A stretch of DNA of 64,000 nt from Corynebacterium sp. (GTDB taxonomy: Bacteria > Actinomycetota > Actinomycetes > Mycobacteriales > Mycobacteriaceae). Both the position numbers and the translations under genes were made by a program. Shown piece after piece: positions 8,470-16,194 of the stretch. Every line of letters starts with the position of its first letter. Within the stretch, counting starts at the first letter, position 1. Location: positions 1 through 64,000 of the forward strand of contig NZ_JAUNUG010000004.1 in assembly GCF_030538285.1 (NCBI RefSeq), given 5' to 3'. Under the pieces are notes generated by a model. It was given only the letters and a program-made list of their open reading frames with translations, made no database searches and was not told the origin of the DNA.

Positions 8470-10590
8470 CTAGGTGGTGAGGCGGACTGTGGAGTCGATG
8501 CGGGCGTCGTCGCCGGCTTCGGGGCGCTGGCGGGTGACTACTGCGCCGTCGGTGCCGCCGCGGGCTTTGAGCCCGACGGCTTCAAGGGCCTCACTGGCCT
8601 GTTCGGTGGTCATGCCGACCACGCTGGGGATGGTGACGCGCCCGGCGAGGGTGAGGGTGATCTCGGCGTCCTCGGGGTCGATGGTTTCACCGGCGGAGGG
8701 GCTGGTGCGGACCACGGTGTAGGGGCTGGCGCCCACGGCGCTGCGGTCGCGGCGGGTGTCGTCGACGGTGAACCCGGCGTCGGTGAGGGTGGCGGTTGCC
8801 TGTTCCTCGGTCATTCCCTCGACGTCAGGGACGGTCAGGCCGCTGTTGACCACGAGGGTGACTTCGCTGCCGCGGGTGAGGGTGGTGCCGGGATCGGGGG
8901 AGATGTCGAGGATCTGGTTGGCGGGGACGTCGGCGTCGAAACGCCGCTCTATGTTGGCGATGGACAGTCCCAGCTCTGCGAGACGGGCTTCGGCGGTCGC
9001 CAGGTCGGAACCCACGACGGAGGGGACCTGGATGGGCTCGGGCCCCCGGGAGAGATGCACGGTGACGGTGGTGCCGATCTTCACGGCTTCCCCGGCAGCG
9101 GGATCGGTTTCGGCGACGCGTCCCTCGGCGACGTCCTCTGACCAGACGGGGTCTCCGGTGGCGACTTTAAGGGTGCGGTCCTCGGCTGCGGCCTGGTAGG
9201 CGAGGACATCCATGCCGTGGGGCTCTGGCACGGTGGGGCGGCCCTGGGAGACGAGGACTGTTACCTCGTTGCCGCGGACGGTCTTTTCGCCGTCAGCGGG
9301 TTCAGTGCCTGCGCTGTGATCGGCGGGGACGTCGTCGTGGTAGATGATCTGGGTGACGGGCTGGAAACCGGCCTCCTCGACGGAGGTGATGGCGGTGGCC
9401 CGGTCCATGCCGAGTACCTGGGGGATTTCGCCGTAGCGGCCCGATCCGAACCACCAGGCGCCTACGGCGATGGCGGCGGTGAGTAGAGCAACCACCACCA
9501 GCCAGGCCACCAGCCCCACTCTGGAGCGGTTGCTCACGGGCGGGTCAGCGGGCTCGGCGGGTTCCTCCGCGGGAAGGCGGGCGGGGACGGGGGCCGGGGG
9601 TTCTGGTTGGAGTGCCTCGTGGACGCGGGTCTCAGTGGGGGAGGGCTCTGTGACCTCCGTGACCATGGTGGGCGGGCCGACCAGGTCGGTGATGTCGGTA
9701 GGCACGGCGGCCGCGCGGGTGGCTGCGGAGTTCTCCGGGACGGGGACGGTGAAGGCGGGGAGTTCCAGTTCACCGGCGACGTCGTCAAGCGCGGCCAGGA
9801 ACTCGGCGGCATCCGTGAAGCGATCCTCCGGATCGCGGGAGGTGGCGGTGGCGACGAGGGCGTCGATAAGCGGGGGAACGCCGGAAATACGCGAACTCGG
9901 GGCGGGAACATCATCCCGCAGACGCGCATAAGCGTGGTCGAGGGCGTCGTCGCCGGAAAACGGGGTGACGCCGGTGAGGAGCTCGAACAGTACGATGCCC
10001 GCGGAGTAGACATCCGAGGCGGGCGTGATGTCGGAGCCGTCGACCTGTTCGGGGGACAGGTAGGCGGCGGTGCCGACAATCTGGGAGGTGGTGGTCGCAG
10101 CGGTGGCCGCGCGCACCAGGCCGAAGTCCGCGAGCTTAACGCGGTGATCGGCGTTGATGAGCACATTGTCCGGCTTGATGTCGCGGTGCACCAGCCCGTT
10201 GGAGTGGGCGACGGACAGGCCGGTAAGCACCGAGCGCATCACCGCGGCGGCGGCATGCGGCGGCATGGGCCCACGTTCAGCGAGTAGCTCCCGCAGGGTG
10301 CCGCCGGTGATCAGCTCCATGATGAGGAACAGGTGGTCACCGTCGGAACCGAAGTCGTAGACATTGACCAGGTTAGGGTGATTGAGCTGGGCCATGGCGC
10401 GCGCTTCCCGGCGGAAACGCTGCCGGAAGACGGGGTCTGCGATGTACTTCTCATCGAGCACCTTGGCGGCCACCGCGCGGCCCAGCCGGAGGTCCACGCA
10501 GCGCCAGACCATGGACATTCCGCCGCGCGCGATCGGGTGATCGATGCGGTAACGGTCCTCGAGGAGGTCTCCCACTGCCAGTTGAGCCAT
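8470..10590 (-). CDS. pknL: Transmembrane Ser/Thr protein kinase with five PASTA repeats (PknL)
   Basis: A 706-residue sensor kinase. The cytoplasmic kinase domain has the glycine loop IARGGMSMVW, Lys43 in AAKVL, HRDIKPDN (catalytic Asp137) and DFG (Asp155). A Pro/Glu-rich linker leads to one membrane helix (VGLVAWLVVVALLTAAIAVG) and five extracellular PASTA repeats, each ending in a V-T-V/L-x-V strand. PASTA domains bind peptidoglycan fragments or lipid II. M. tuberculosis PknL lacks PASTA, so this is the corynebacterial form. ATG 10590 is chosen for a -10-like CATACT 6 bases upstream. Divergent from its probable substrate gene. Confidence 0.9.
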   Translation of the reverse strand: MAQLAVGDLLEDRYRIDHPIARGGMSMVWRCVDLRLGRAVAAKVLDEKYIADPVFRQRFRREARAMAQLNHPNLVNVYDFGSDGDHLFLIMELITGGTLRELLAERGPMPPHAAAAVMRSVLTGLSVAHSNGLVHRDIKPDNVLINADHRVKLADFGLVRAATAATTTSQIVGTAAYLSPEQVDGSDITPASDVYSAGIVLFELLTGVTPFSGDDALDHAYARLRDDVPAPSSRISGVPPLIDALVATATSRDPEDRFTDAAEFLAALDDVAGELELPAFTVPVPENSAATRAAAVPTDITDLVGPPTMVTEVTEPSPTETRVHEALQPEPPAPVPARLPAEEPAEPADPPVSNRSRVGLVAWLVVVALLTAAIAVGAWWFGSGRYGEIPQVLGMDRATAITSVEEAGFQPVTQIIYHDDVPADHSAGTEPADGEKTVRGNEVTVLVSQGRPTVPEPHGMDVLAYQAAAEDRTLKVATGDPVWSEDVAEGRVAETDPAAGEAVKIGTTVTVHLSRGPEPIQVPSVVGSDLATAEARLAELGLSIANIERRFDADVPANQILDISPDPGTTLTRGSEVTLVVNSGLTVPDVEGMTEEQATATLTDAGFTVDDTRRDRSAVGASPYTVVRTSPSAGETIDPEDAEITLTLAGRVTIPSVVGMTTEQASEALEAVGLKARGGTDGAVVTRQRPEAGDDARIDSTVRLTT

Positions 10591-10649
10591 GGGTTCAGTA
10601 TGGTCCACTCGCGGGTGCACATGCCAACGCTGGCGGTAGAGTGGACGCC

Positions 10650-11021
10650 GTGATTGACAATGACATCCCCCTGGAGACCTTGCTCGCCGACGAACCCATG
10701 CTGACCCTGCCGGAGACGGCGGACCGTCTCGGTGTGGTGATCACTCGCGTCCACGACCTGCTCAGCGCGAATAAACTCATCGCCTACGTCATCGACGGCA
10801 AGCGCCACGTCCCGGAGGCGCTGTTCCACGAGGGATCGGATTCGACCGGCAAGTTCGTGCCCGGACTGATCACCTTGCTTTCCGACGGTGGCTACACCGA
10901 CGAGGAGATCCTGCGCTACCTGTTCACCGCGGATGAGACTCTGCCGGGGCGGCCGGTGGATGCGTTGCACGGCCAGCTGGCGCGTGAGGTGCTGCGTCGC
11001 GCGCAGGCGATGGCGGTGTGA
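10650..11021 (+). CDS. Rv2175c-like helix-turn-helix protein, probable PknL substrate
   Basis: 123 residues. LTLPETADRLGVVITRVHDLLSANKLIAYVIDGKRHVPEA is an MerR-like winged helix-turn-helix with a wing, as in Rv2175c, a DNA-binding protein phosphorylated by PknL. The divergent pairing with pknL (59 bases between start codons) supports the same relation here; regulation by phosphorylation is inferred. GTG 10650 is preferred over GTG 10641 because TAGAGT (10637-10642) ends 7 bases before it, indicating a leaderless mRNA. The last 98 bases overlap the 3' end of mptA on the other strand. Confidence 0.8.
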   Translation: MIDNDIPLETLLADEPMLTLPETADRLGVVITRVHDLLSANKLIAYVIDGKRHVPEALFHEGSDSTGKFVPGLITLLSDGGYTDEEILRYLFTADETLPGRPVDALHGQLAREVLRRAQAMAV

Positions 11022-12429
11022 ACATCCACGAGGTGAGCACCCAGGCCAGGACGAACACGCCGGCCATCCACCACGTGTTGTAGAGCTGGTGGTTGCCTGA
11101 TCCTGTGAAGGACAAGGTGACCACGATGGAGGCGCCGACAGCCAGGCGCTGCACCCAGCCGGGCGGGCGCACCGTGCCGACGAGGGTGATCACCGAGGCG
11201 TAGTACCAGGGCAGCGTCACTGAGTTGAATACGAAAGCCACCTGGTAGGCCACGGCGCTTCCTGCGATGGCGCGCCGGGAATTCTGGCGGAACAGCCACC
11301 ACACGACGACCAGGCCGGCCAGCATGGCCACCATCGAGATGCTGCGCAGCGCTCCGAGCGCCTGGTTGTACTCGAAGCTGGGGTCCAAGACCTGCACCAC
11401 CCACGTCACCCAACTGGCGAGCAGGGAGGGCAGTGCCAGGGGATTGATCACCTTCGAGTTGCCGGAAATCTCGGACAGCCAACCCCACGAGGAGCCCGAC
11501 AGCCACGTCACGGCGGCGACCACCCCGAGGGTCTCCACCAGGCCGATGAACCCGGTGAGCAGGAATGCCAGGACCCGGTGCATGCGACGGGAGTAGTGGT
11601 GGGTGGCCAGCCACACGACAAACGGCAGCGCGATGGCGGCGGTCGCTTTGAGGGAGACTGCGACGGCGATGAGCGCCACGCCCAGTACGAAGCGCTTACG
11701 CAGGCAGGCGAGTAGGCCGATGCTGACCAACCCCACCATGACCGATTCGTTGTGCATGCCGCCGATCATGTGGAGGATCATCACGGGATTGGCCACACCC
11801 AGCCACAGGGCGAAGGCAGGATCCCCGCCGAGCTCGCGCGCGATGCGGGGTACCGCCCAGGCGATGGCCACGAATCCCGCTACGGAAATCAGTTTGTAAA
11901 CCAACACCCCGGCGGTGACGTTGTCGCCGACGAGCCGGGTGACCCCTTCGCCGATCCACAGGTGCAGTGGGCCGTAGGGGGTGGTGGTGTTGCGCCAGTC
12001 GTGGGAGACCTCCAACAGGAAGGGGCCGGGGTTGACGGCCGCGCCCTGCGTGTACGGGTCGAAACCGTCGCGCAGCATTGCGCCTTGCATCAGGTAGGAG
12101 TAGACGTCGCGGGAGAGCATCGGGGCGGCCAGGAGGAGCGGAATCGTCCAGGCCCACAGGGCTTTCTGTACCCGCTTCTCGACGCCCACCTCCCCCCGCA
12201 GCACGTGCCGTCGCCCGAGGATGACCCATCCGGCGAGCAGCAGCAGGATGCCACACCAGATGACCACGTTGGAGATACCCGCCCCGCGCCCGTAGGCGAG
12301 GAAATCAAGGTTGAGCGCCTCCAGGACACCGCCGCGGTTGCGGGTGGCGCCGCCGCCGAAGGATCCGAGCAGTAGTAGCACGGAGCCGATGATGCCGAGG
12401 GGGAGCGCGCCGGGGATGCGGATGGTCAT
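10924..12429 (-). CDS. mptA: Polyprenyl-phosphomannose-dependent alpha-(1->6)-mannosyltransferase MptA
   Basis: A GT-C glycosyltransferase of 501 residues with about 12 membrane segments. It extends the alpha-1,6 mannan core of lipomannan. LSRDVYSYLMQGAMLRDGFDPY holds the Asp of the GT-C motif, followed by TTPYGPLHLWI. Synteny (ids-mptA beside Rv2175c and pknL) matches Rv2173-Rv2176. The start is 4 bases after the ids stop, so both share an mRNA. The C-terminal tail rich in Pro and Ala is encoded antisense to the Rv2175c-like gene and may be dispensable. Confidence 0.85.
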   Translation of the reverse strand: MTIRIPGALPLGIIGSVLLLLGSFGGGATRNRGGVLEALNLDFLAYGRGAGISNVVIWCGILLLLAGWVILGRRHVLRGEVGVEKRVQKALWAWTIPLLLAAPMLSRDVYSYLMQGAMLRDGFDPYTQGAAVNPGPFLLEVSHDWRNTTTPYGPLHLWIGEGVTRLVGDNVTAGVLVYKLISVAGFVAIAWAVPRIARELGGDPAFALWLGVANPVMILHMIGGMHNESVMVGLVSIGLLACLRKRFVLGVALIAVAVSLKATAAIALPFVVWLATHHYSRRMHRVLAFLLTGFIGLVETLGVVAAVTWLSGSSWGWLSEISGNSKVINPLALPSLLASWVTWVVQVLDPSFEYNQALGALRSISMVAMLAGLVVVWWLFRQNSRRAIAGSAVAYQVAFVFNSVTLPWYYASVITLVGTVRPPGWVQRLAVGASIVVTLSFTGSGNHQLYNTWWMAGVFVLAWVLTSWMFTPPSPARDAAPHAPAGRATHPPAAPAESHPR

Positions 12430-12433
12430 GGTC

Positions 12434-13525
12434 TTAAGCGCGGCGGGCGGTGGCGCGATAGGCCAGGTCGGTGAGGGTGGCGGTGACCTCCGGCGACGTG
12501 CCAGCGGCGGCGAGGTGGGCGAGACCGGAGGTGGTCAGGGCGTCGATACGCTCCTCGATGGCTTCGACGGCGCCAGTCTCGGCGATGATCTGCGCCAGGC
12601 GGGCGATGGCTGTGGGGTCGGAGGTGGCGCCGATGCCGCGGCGGAGTTCGGCGGCGGCGGCCGGGTCGCGCTCGTCAGCACGCTGCAGGGCGGTGGCCAG
12701 CAGGACGGTGCGCTTGCCTTCCCGCAGATCATCACCTGCAGGCTTGCCAGTCACGGCGGGGTCACCGTAGACGCCGAGCTGGTCGTCGCGAAGCTGGAAA
12801 GCGATGCCGATGTCATGGCCGTAACCGCGGAAGGCGGCGATGGTGGCGTCGTCGGCGCCAGCGATGGCCGCGCCCAGGTGGAGGGGGCGTTCGATCGTGT
12901 AGGCGGCGGTTTTGAAGCGGTTCACGGAGTCAGCCAGCTCCACGTTTTCATCGGCGGAGGCCTCCAGGGCGATATCCAACAGCTGCCCGCCGATGACTTC
13001 CGTGCGCATTGCGCGCCACGGCTCGCGGGAGCGGCGCAGCGCGGCCTCGGACAATCTCGCGTCCTGGAGCATGTCTTCTGCCCACACCAGTGCCAGGTCG
13101 CCGACCAGAATGGCGACTGACTCACCGAAGTGTGCCGAGTCACCCGCCCAGGCCTGCCCGCGGTGATGCTTTTCGACGCTGCGGTGCACCGTCGGATTCC
13201 CGCGCCGCGTGTCTGAGGCGTCGATAATGTCATCGTGGATGAGGGCGCAGGCCTGGATGAACTCCAGCGACGCCGCGGCGCGGAGCATGGCGGCCGGGTC
13301 CTCGCCCGAATCCAGGCCGCCCCCGCCGACGAAACCGGCCCAGGCAAAGAGCGGGCGGATGCGCTTGCCACCGTCGAGGACGAAGGACTCCAGGTGGGAG
13401 ACCGCCTCGGTGACCGGGGCGCCGATGGCCGCCACCTGGCTGTGTCGCCTGTCGATGAACCGGGCGAGTTCCGCGCGGGCTGCAGCGGGGATCTGGTCGA
13501 GAGTCGGGATCTGGGGGTTGCTCAC
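12434..13525 (-). CDS. idsA: Polyprenyl (geranylgeranyl-type) diphosphate synthase
   Basis: A trans-prenyltransferase of 363 residues. The first Asp-rich motif is DDIIDASD and the second is DDQLGVYGD, with GGKRIRP for diphosphate binding. It builds C15-C20 (or longer) prenyl diphosphates for carotenoids, quinones or polyprenyl-phosphate carriers. Being upstream of mptA in one operon fits supply of lipid carrier to mannosyltransferases, although product length cannot be read off. GTG 13525 has TATCGT 8 bases upstream, another leaderless signature. The DDIID codons contain a diverged copy of the dispersed 13-mer. Confidence 0.85.
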   Translation of the reverse strand: MSNPQIPTLDQIPAAARAELARFIDRRHSQVAAIGAPVTEAVSHLESFVLDGGKRIRPLFAWAGFVGGGGLDSGEDPAAMLRAAASLEFIQACALIHDDIIDASDTRRGNPTVHRSVEKHHRGQAWAGDSAHFGESVAILVGDLALVWAEDMLQDARLSEAALRRSREPWRAMRTEVIGGQLLDIALEASADENVELADSVNRFKTAAYTIERPLHLGAAIAGADDATIAAFRGYGHDIGIAFQLRDDQLGVYGDPAVTGKPAGDDLREGKRTVLLATALQRADERDPAAAAELRRGIGATSDPTAIARLAQIIAETGAVEAIEERIDALTTSGLAHLAAAGTSPEVTATLTDLAYRATARRA

Positions 13526-13555
13526 GCTTACCCACGATACCCAGTGGGAGGGCTA

Positions 13556-14131
13556 CTACTTCACCGTGGTGGCGCCGGGCAGGGGCAGGGGCAGCGACAG
13601 AACCGCGAAGGGGCGGCCGTCACCGTCGAAGTGAAAGTGCCGCAACTCGTCGGAAAAGCCCATCGACCGGTACAGACCGAAAGCGTTGTTGGCCTCATCG
13701 TCGACCTCGGGGGTGGAGAGCAGGGCATAGGCCGCCGGCGCCAGCCACAACAATTCGGTGAGAAGTAGCCGGCCGATACCGCGGCCCTGCTGATGCGGGC
13801 TGACGTGAATCTCCGCGACCTCAAAATAATCCCGCATGAGCATAAGTTGGCGGGTGTCGGGCCCGCCGGCCTCGCGGAAACCGCGTCGGACCTGGCGGTC
13901 CCACCACATGTCCGGGGCCCCGATATACCCATAAGCGATACCGAGGACCTCGTCCTGTTCGAGGGCGGCAAGGGCGGTGAACCCGGGTTGCATGATCTCT
14001 TGACGCCATACATTGATCCGACCTGCGCGAATGCTCGGGTCGTAGCCCATCGCCTCGATATAGAGGTCGACGAGCTGCGGGGCCAGCACGGCGAATTCTG
14101 GTCCGGACAACCGGCGGATCTCCAACGTCAC
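13556..14131 (-). CDS. GNAT-family N-acetyltransferase
   Basis: 191 residues. IHVSPHQQGRGIGRLLLTELL is the acetyl-CoA pyrophosphate-binding motif A (Q/R-x2-G-x-G/A), and ALLSTPEVDDEANNAFGLYRSMGF is the C-terminal motif B. The substrate is unknown. The GTG start at 14131 is uncertain; no clear Shine-Dalgarno sequence is seen. The gene precedes ids by 30 bases on the same strand and may be cotranscribed. Confidence 0.75.
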   Translation of the reverse strand: MTLEIRRLSGPEFAVLAPQLVDLYIEAMGYDPSIRAGRINVWRQEIMQPGFTALAALEQDEVLGIAYGYIGAPDMWWDRQVRRGFREAGGPDTRQLMLMRDYFEVAEIHVSPHQQGRGIGRLLLTELLWLAPAAYALLSTPEVDDEANNAFGLYRSMGFSDELRHFHFDGDGRPFAVLSLPLPLPGATTVK

Positions 14132-14230
14132 ACCACCACTGAACCAGAAACGTGCTACCCGGGTATATGCCGGAGGGGAGAGTCTTTCGAACGTCGGGGC
14201 TGGTGTGTGGGAGAAAGTGCAGGAAGGGTA

Positions 14231-14259
14231 TTGACGTGATCGAATGGCTGTTCTATAGT
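14231..14259 (+). promoter_or_regulatory. Sigma-A-type promoter for the SAV_6107-like gene
   Basis: TTGACG (14231-14236), a 17-base spacer and TATAGT (14254-14259), one of the best -35/-10 pairs in the window. Transcription would begin near 14266, giving a leader of about 70 bases. This argues that upstream in-frame ATGs of the following gene are not used. Confidence 0.75.
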
Positions 14260-14334
14260 TGGGTTGTGGTGTTCGAGGCTGGTTCTACAGTGAGGGCATC
14301 GCAGGCGGAGACGAGTGGAAAGGAGTTGGCTCCG

Positions 14335-14766
14335 ATGGCACAGATCATTTCAGCAACGACCAGGTTCGCAGGATCGGGCGCAGGCACGCGGCAGGCCGAC
14401 TTCCTCTCCCGGGCGCGGGCCCTACTTGCGCAGGCGGTGGAGCATCGGGCGGCGGGGCGGTGGGACCTCGCGCTGGAGGCGGCTTTCCAGGCGGCGCTAC
14501 GCACCGCGGGCGCGCGCATCGCCATGTCTTCGGTGTCCTCCCGGCGCCGGCGTCCCACTAGTGCGTGGGACCAGCTGCGATTGGTGGATGAGGCTGGCGA
14601 GCGGTGGGCGGACACCTTCGTGCAGTACTCCCGACTGCGGTCCCGGGTGTCTTCCGGGCTGGAGCTGGATGTGGACCATGTAGTGGTCAGCCGGGTACTT
14701 GACCTTGCCGGTGAGTTCCTCGCAGAGGTGGAGGGGGAGGTTGGTTGGTTCCCGGCTGCGGCTTAG
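14335..14766 (+). CDS. SAV_6107-family HEPN-like helical protein
   Basis: 143 residues, mostly helical and Arg/Ala-rich. ARALLAQAVEHRAAGRWDLALEAAFQAALRTAGARI resembles the SAV_6107 HEPN-type family found beside dcw clusters in corynebacteria. HEPN domains often bind nucleotides or RNA; no R-x4-6-H catalytic motif is clearly visible, so nuclease activity is not claimed. AAAGGAG lies 9 bases before ATG 14335. Assignment rests on size and position; the function is unknown. Confidence 0.6.
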   Translation: MAQIISATTRFAGSGAGTRQADFLSRARALLAQAVEHRAAGRWDLALEAAFQAALRTAGARIAMSSVSSRRRRPTSAWDQLRLVDEAGERWADTFVQYSRLRSRVSSGLELDVDHVVVSRVLDLAGEFLAEVEGEVGWFPAAA

Positions 14767-14784
14767 GTTGGCATTGCCGGGAAC
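14748..14784 (+). terminator. Hairpin spanning the stop of the SAV_6107-like gene
   Basis: GTTCCCGGC (14748-14756) and GCCGGGAAC (14776-14784) form a perfect 9-bp stem with a 19-base loop that contains the stop codon. There is no T-run. It may stall transcription or protect the 3' end. Confidence 0.4.
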
Positions 14785-14796
14785 AATCCCGTTAGT

Positions 14797-14832
14797 CTGG
14801 GCGTTAAAACAGTAGATAGCTAAAACGCCCAG
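14797..14832 (+). promoter_or_regulatory. Inverted repeat in the leader of the DUF3040 gene
   Basis: CTGGGCGTT (14797-14805) and AACGCCCAG (14824-14832) are perfect 9-base arms around an AT-rich centre that includes TAGATAG. The right arm ends 9 bases before the GGGAGGAAAT ribosome-binding region. It could be an operator around a -10 box or an mRNA hairpin next to the Shine-Dalgarno sequence. Confidence 0.4.
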
Positions 14833-14850
14833 CGATATCCGGGAGGAAAT

Positions 14851-15237
14851 GTGTCGCTTTCAGAGCAGGAGCAGAAGATGCTCCGGGAGATTGAGCAGTC
14901 TCTCCTAGCGGATGACCCTAAGTTCGGGGCGTCCGTCGTCGGCGACCACGGTTCCGGCACCCCAGGACTGACTCTGCGGGGCATCGCATTGGTCGTCGTC
15001 GGCCTTCTCATGCTCGTCGGCGGTGTGGCCCTGGCGCAGCAAAGCCTGTGGTTCATCGCGCTGAGTGTGGTGGGATTCCTGGTGATGTTCGGCTCCGGAG
15101 TGTGGATGCTACGCGGTGGCGGGTCGGCCTCCGCACCGCAGAAGCCACGTCGCTCCTCCAAGGAACGCAACTCCGATCCCTCTTCCATGGGTAGCCGCAT
15201 GGAGGAGAGCTTCCGCCGCCGCTTCGAGGAGCGTTAG
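14851..15237 (+). CDS. DUF3040 small membrane protein
   Basis: 128 residues. The N-terminal MSLSEQEQKMLREIEQSLLADDPKFG is the DUF3040 signature. Two membrane helices follow (about residues 43-62 and 67-86), then a basic C-terminal tail. The family is found near mraZ in many actinobacteria; its function is unknown. GTG 14851 follows GGGAGG at good distance. It is probably a separate transcript from mraZ, since a hairpin follows the stop. Confidence 0.85.
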   Translation: MSLSEQEQKMLREIEQSLLADDPKFGASVVGDHGSGTPGLTLRGIALVVVGLLMLVGGVALAQQSLWFIALSVVGFLVMFGSGVWMLRGGGSASAPQKPRRSSKERNSDPSSMGSRMEESFRRRFEER

Positions 15238-15253
15238 CCCTCACTTTTTCCAG

Positions 15254-15288
15254 AACAACCCGTCACCTGATACAGGCGGCGGGTTGTT
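15254..15288 (+). terminator. Hairpin after the DUF3040 gene
   Basis: AACAACCCG (15254-15262) and CGGGTTGTT (15280-15288) are perfect arms with an inner CCTG-ATA-CAGG stem. It lies 16 bases past the stop and before the mraZ control region. There is no long T-run. Confidence 0.6.
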
Positions 15289-15462
15289 GGCGATTCTGGG
15301 GTGCTCCGTTACTCCCCACTTCTCCCCACCCTGGCCCCCTCGTGGGTGTCCGGTTGGGTAAAAGTCCAGGAAGGTGGCTGGCTTACTACGTTTTGTGACG
15401 CGCCGATCCGGGCCAGGGCCCCACTTTCTTTTTGCCCGTTAACCTGCATGTTTTAGGCCCGG
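15289..15462. other. Non-coding region upstream of the MraZ array
   Basis: The gene-free stretch between the DUF3040 gene and mraZ totals 366 bases. This part holds an opposed pair of MraZ-like boxes (CCCCAC at 15314-15319 and 15324-15329) and a pyrimidine-rich segment; no coding sequence is evident. A -35-like TTGCCC (15432) and an AT-rich GTTTTAG (15450) are present, but their spacing is poor. Confidence 0.5.
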
Positions 15463-15519
15463 GTGGGGATGGTGGGGCGAATGGGGGTTGTCGGTGGGGC
15501 AAAGTGGGGTATTGTGGGG
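15463..15519 (+). promoter_or_regulatory. MraZ-box array overlapping the mraZ promoter
   Basis: Six TGGGG-containing boxes at 15463, 15472, 15481, 15494, 15504 and 15514, five as GTGGGG and one as ATGGGG, at steps of 9, 9, 13, 10 and 10 bases. MraZ is known to bind direct TGGGN repeats spaced by about one helical turn upstream of its own gene. A candidate promoter, TTGTCG (15488-15493), 16 bases, TATTGT (15510-15515), lies inside the array, fitting autorepression of the dcw operon. Confidence 0.75.
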
Positions 15520-15603
15520 CGCAGCGGTGGAGGTGTTCCATCGTGAGAACTGAATTAGGTCTGAAAAGATCCGTGGCGTCGAGACAAGGAAGGTGGACCC
15601 GGG

Positions 15604-16038
15604 ATGTTTCTCGGTACCTACACTCCGAAGCTCGACGACAAGGGTCGGCTGACACTGCCGGCGAAGTTCCGCGATGAACTGGCCGGCGGGTTGATGGTCA
15701 CGAAGGGGCAGGACCACAGTCTTGCGGTCTATCCCCGGGATGAGTTCGCTGAGCGCGTCCGCAAGGCCGCGGCGGTGTCCCGCACCAACCCTCAGGCGCG
15801 TGCCTTCATCCGAAATCTGGCTGCCAGTGCGGATGAGCAGCGTCCCGACGGGAACGGGCGTATCACCCTTTCGGCCGGGCACCGCGAGTATGCGGGCCTG
15901 ACCAAGGAATGTGTCGTCATCGGATCTGTGGATTTTCTCGAGATCTGGGATGCCGAATCCTGGGCCGCTTATCAGCAGGAGACAGAGGCCGCGTTCTCCG
16001 CGGCCGACGCAGAAGACGTCCTCGGCGGACTGCTCTGA
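15604..16038 (+). CDS. mraZ: Transcriptional regulator MraZ
   Basis: 144 residues, the first gene of the dcw cluster. It has two tandem SpoVT/AbrB-like halves: [26 protein letters not shown] and, about 75 residues on, [19 protein letters not shown], each with the D-x-x-G-R-(L/I)-T-L-(P/S) core. The protein forms ring-shaped oligomers on repeated TGGGN boxes, present here immediately upstream. AAGGAAGG precedes the ATG. Autoregulation is inferred from the family and the boxes. Confidence 0.95.
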   Translation: MFLGTYTPKLDDKGRLTLPAKFRDELAGGLMVTKGQDHSLAVYPRDEFAERVRKAAAVSRTNPQARAFIRNLAASADEQRPDGNGRITLSAGHREYAGLTKECVVIGSVDFLEIWDAESWAAYQQETEAAFSAADAEDVLGGLL

Positions 16039-16138
16039 CCTTGAGTTTCCTCAAGGGTGGGGTGGGGTACGTGTAAGGACTCTGCCCGAGGTGATGCTCT
16101 GGTGTACTTCCCCGACATCAGATGAACACATCGGGCAG
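16039..16138 (+). promoter_or_regulatory. Structured spacer between mraZ and rsmH
   Basis: Directly after the mraZ stop is a hairpin, CCTTGAG-TTTC-CTCAAGG (16039-16056), without a T-run, then GGGTGGGGTGGGG (two more MraZ-like TGGGG cores, 5 bases apart). A long-range pair, CTGCCCGA (16082-16089) with TCGGGCAG (16131-16138), follows. The 156-base gap is unusual in a cluster whose genes otherwise mostly touch and could tune rsmH expression. Confidence 0.4.
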
Positions 16139-16194
16139 GGCCCTGTACGTGCCCTCCGCTGAGGGCCAATGACTATCTGAAAGGGGGCGCGCCC

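Noticed and set aside
14152-14334. Longer start for the SAV_6107-like protein
   Set aside because: A strong promoter (TTGACG-17-TATAGT) lies inside this stretch, so the RNA would begin after the upstream ATGs.
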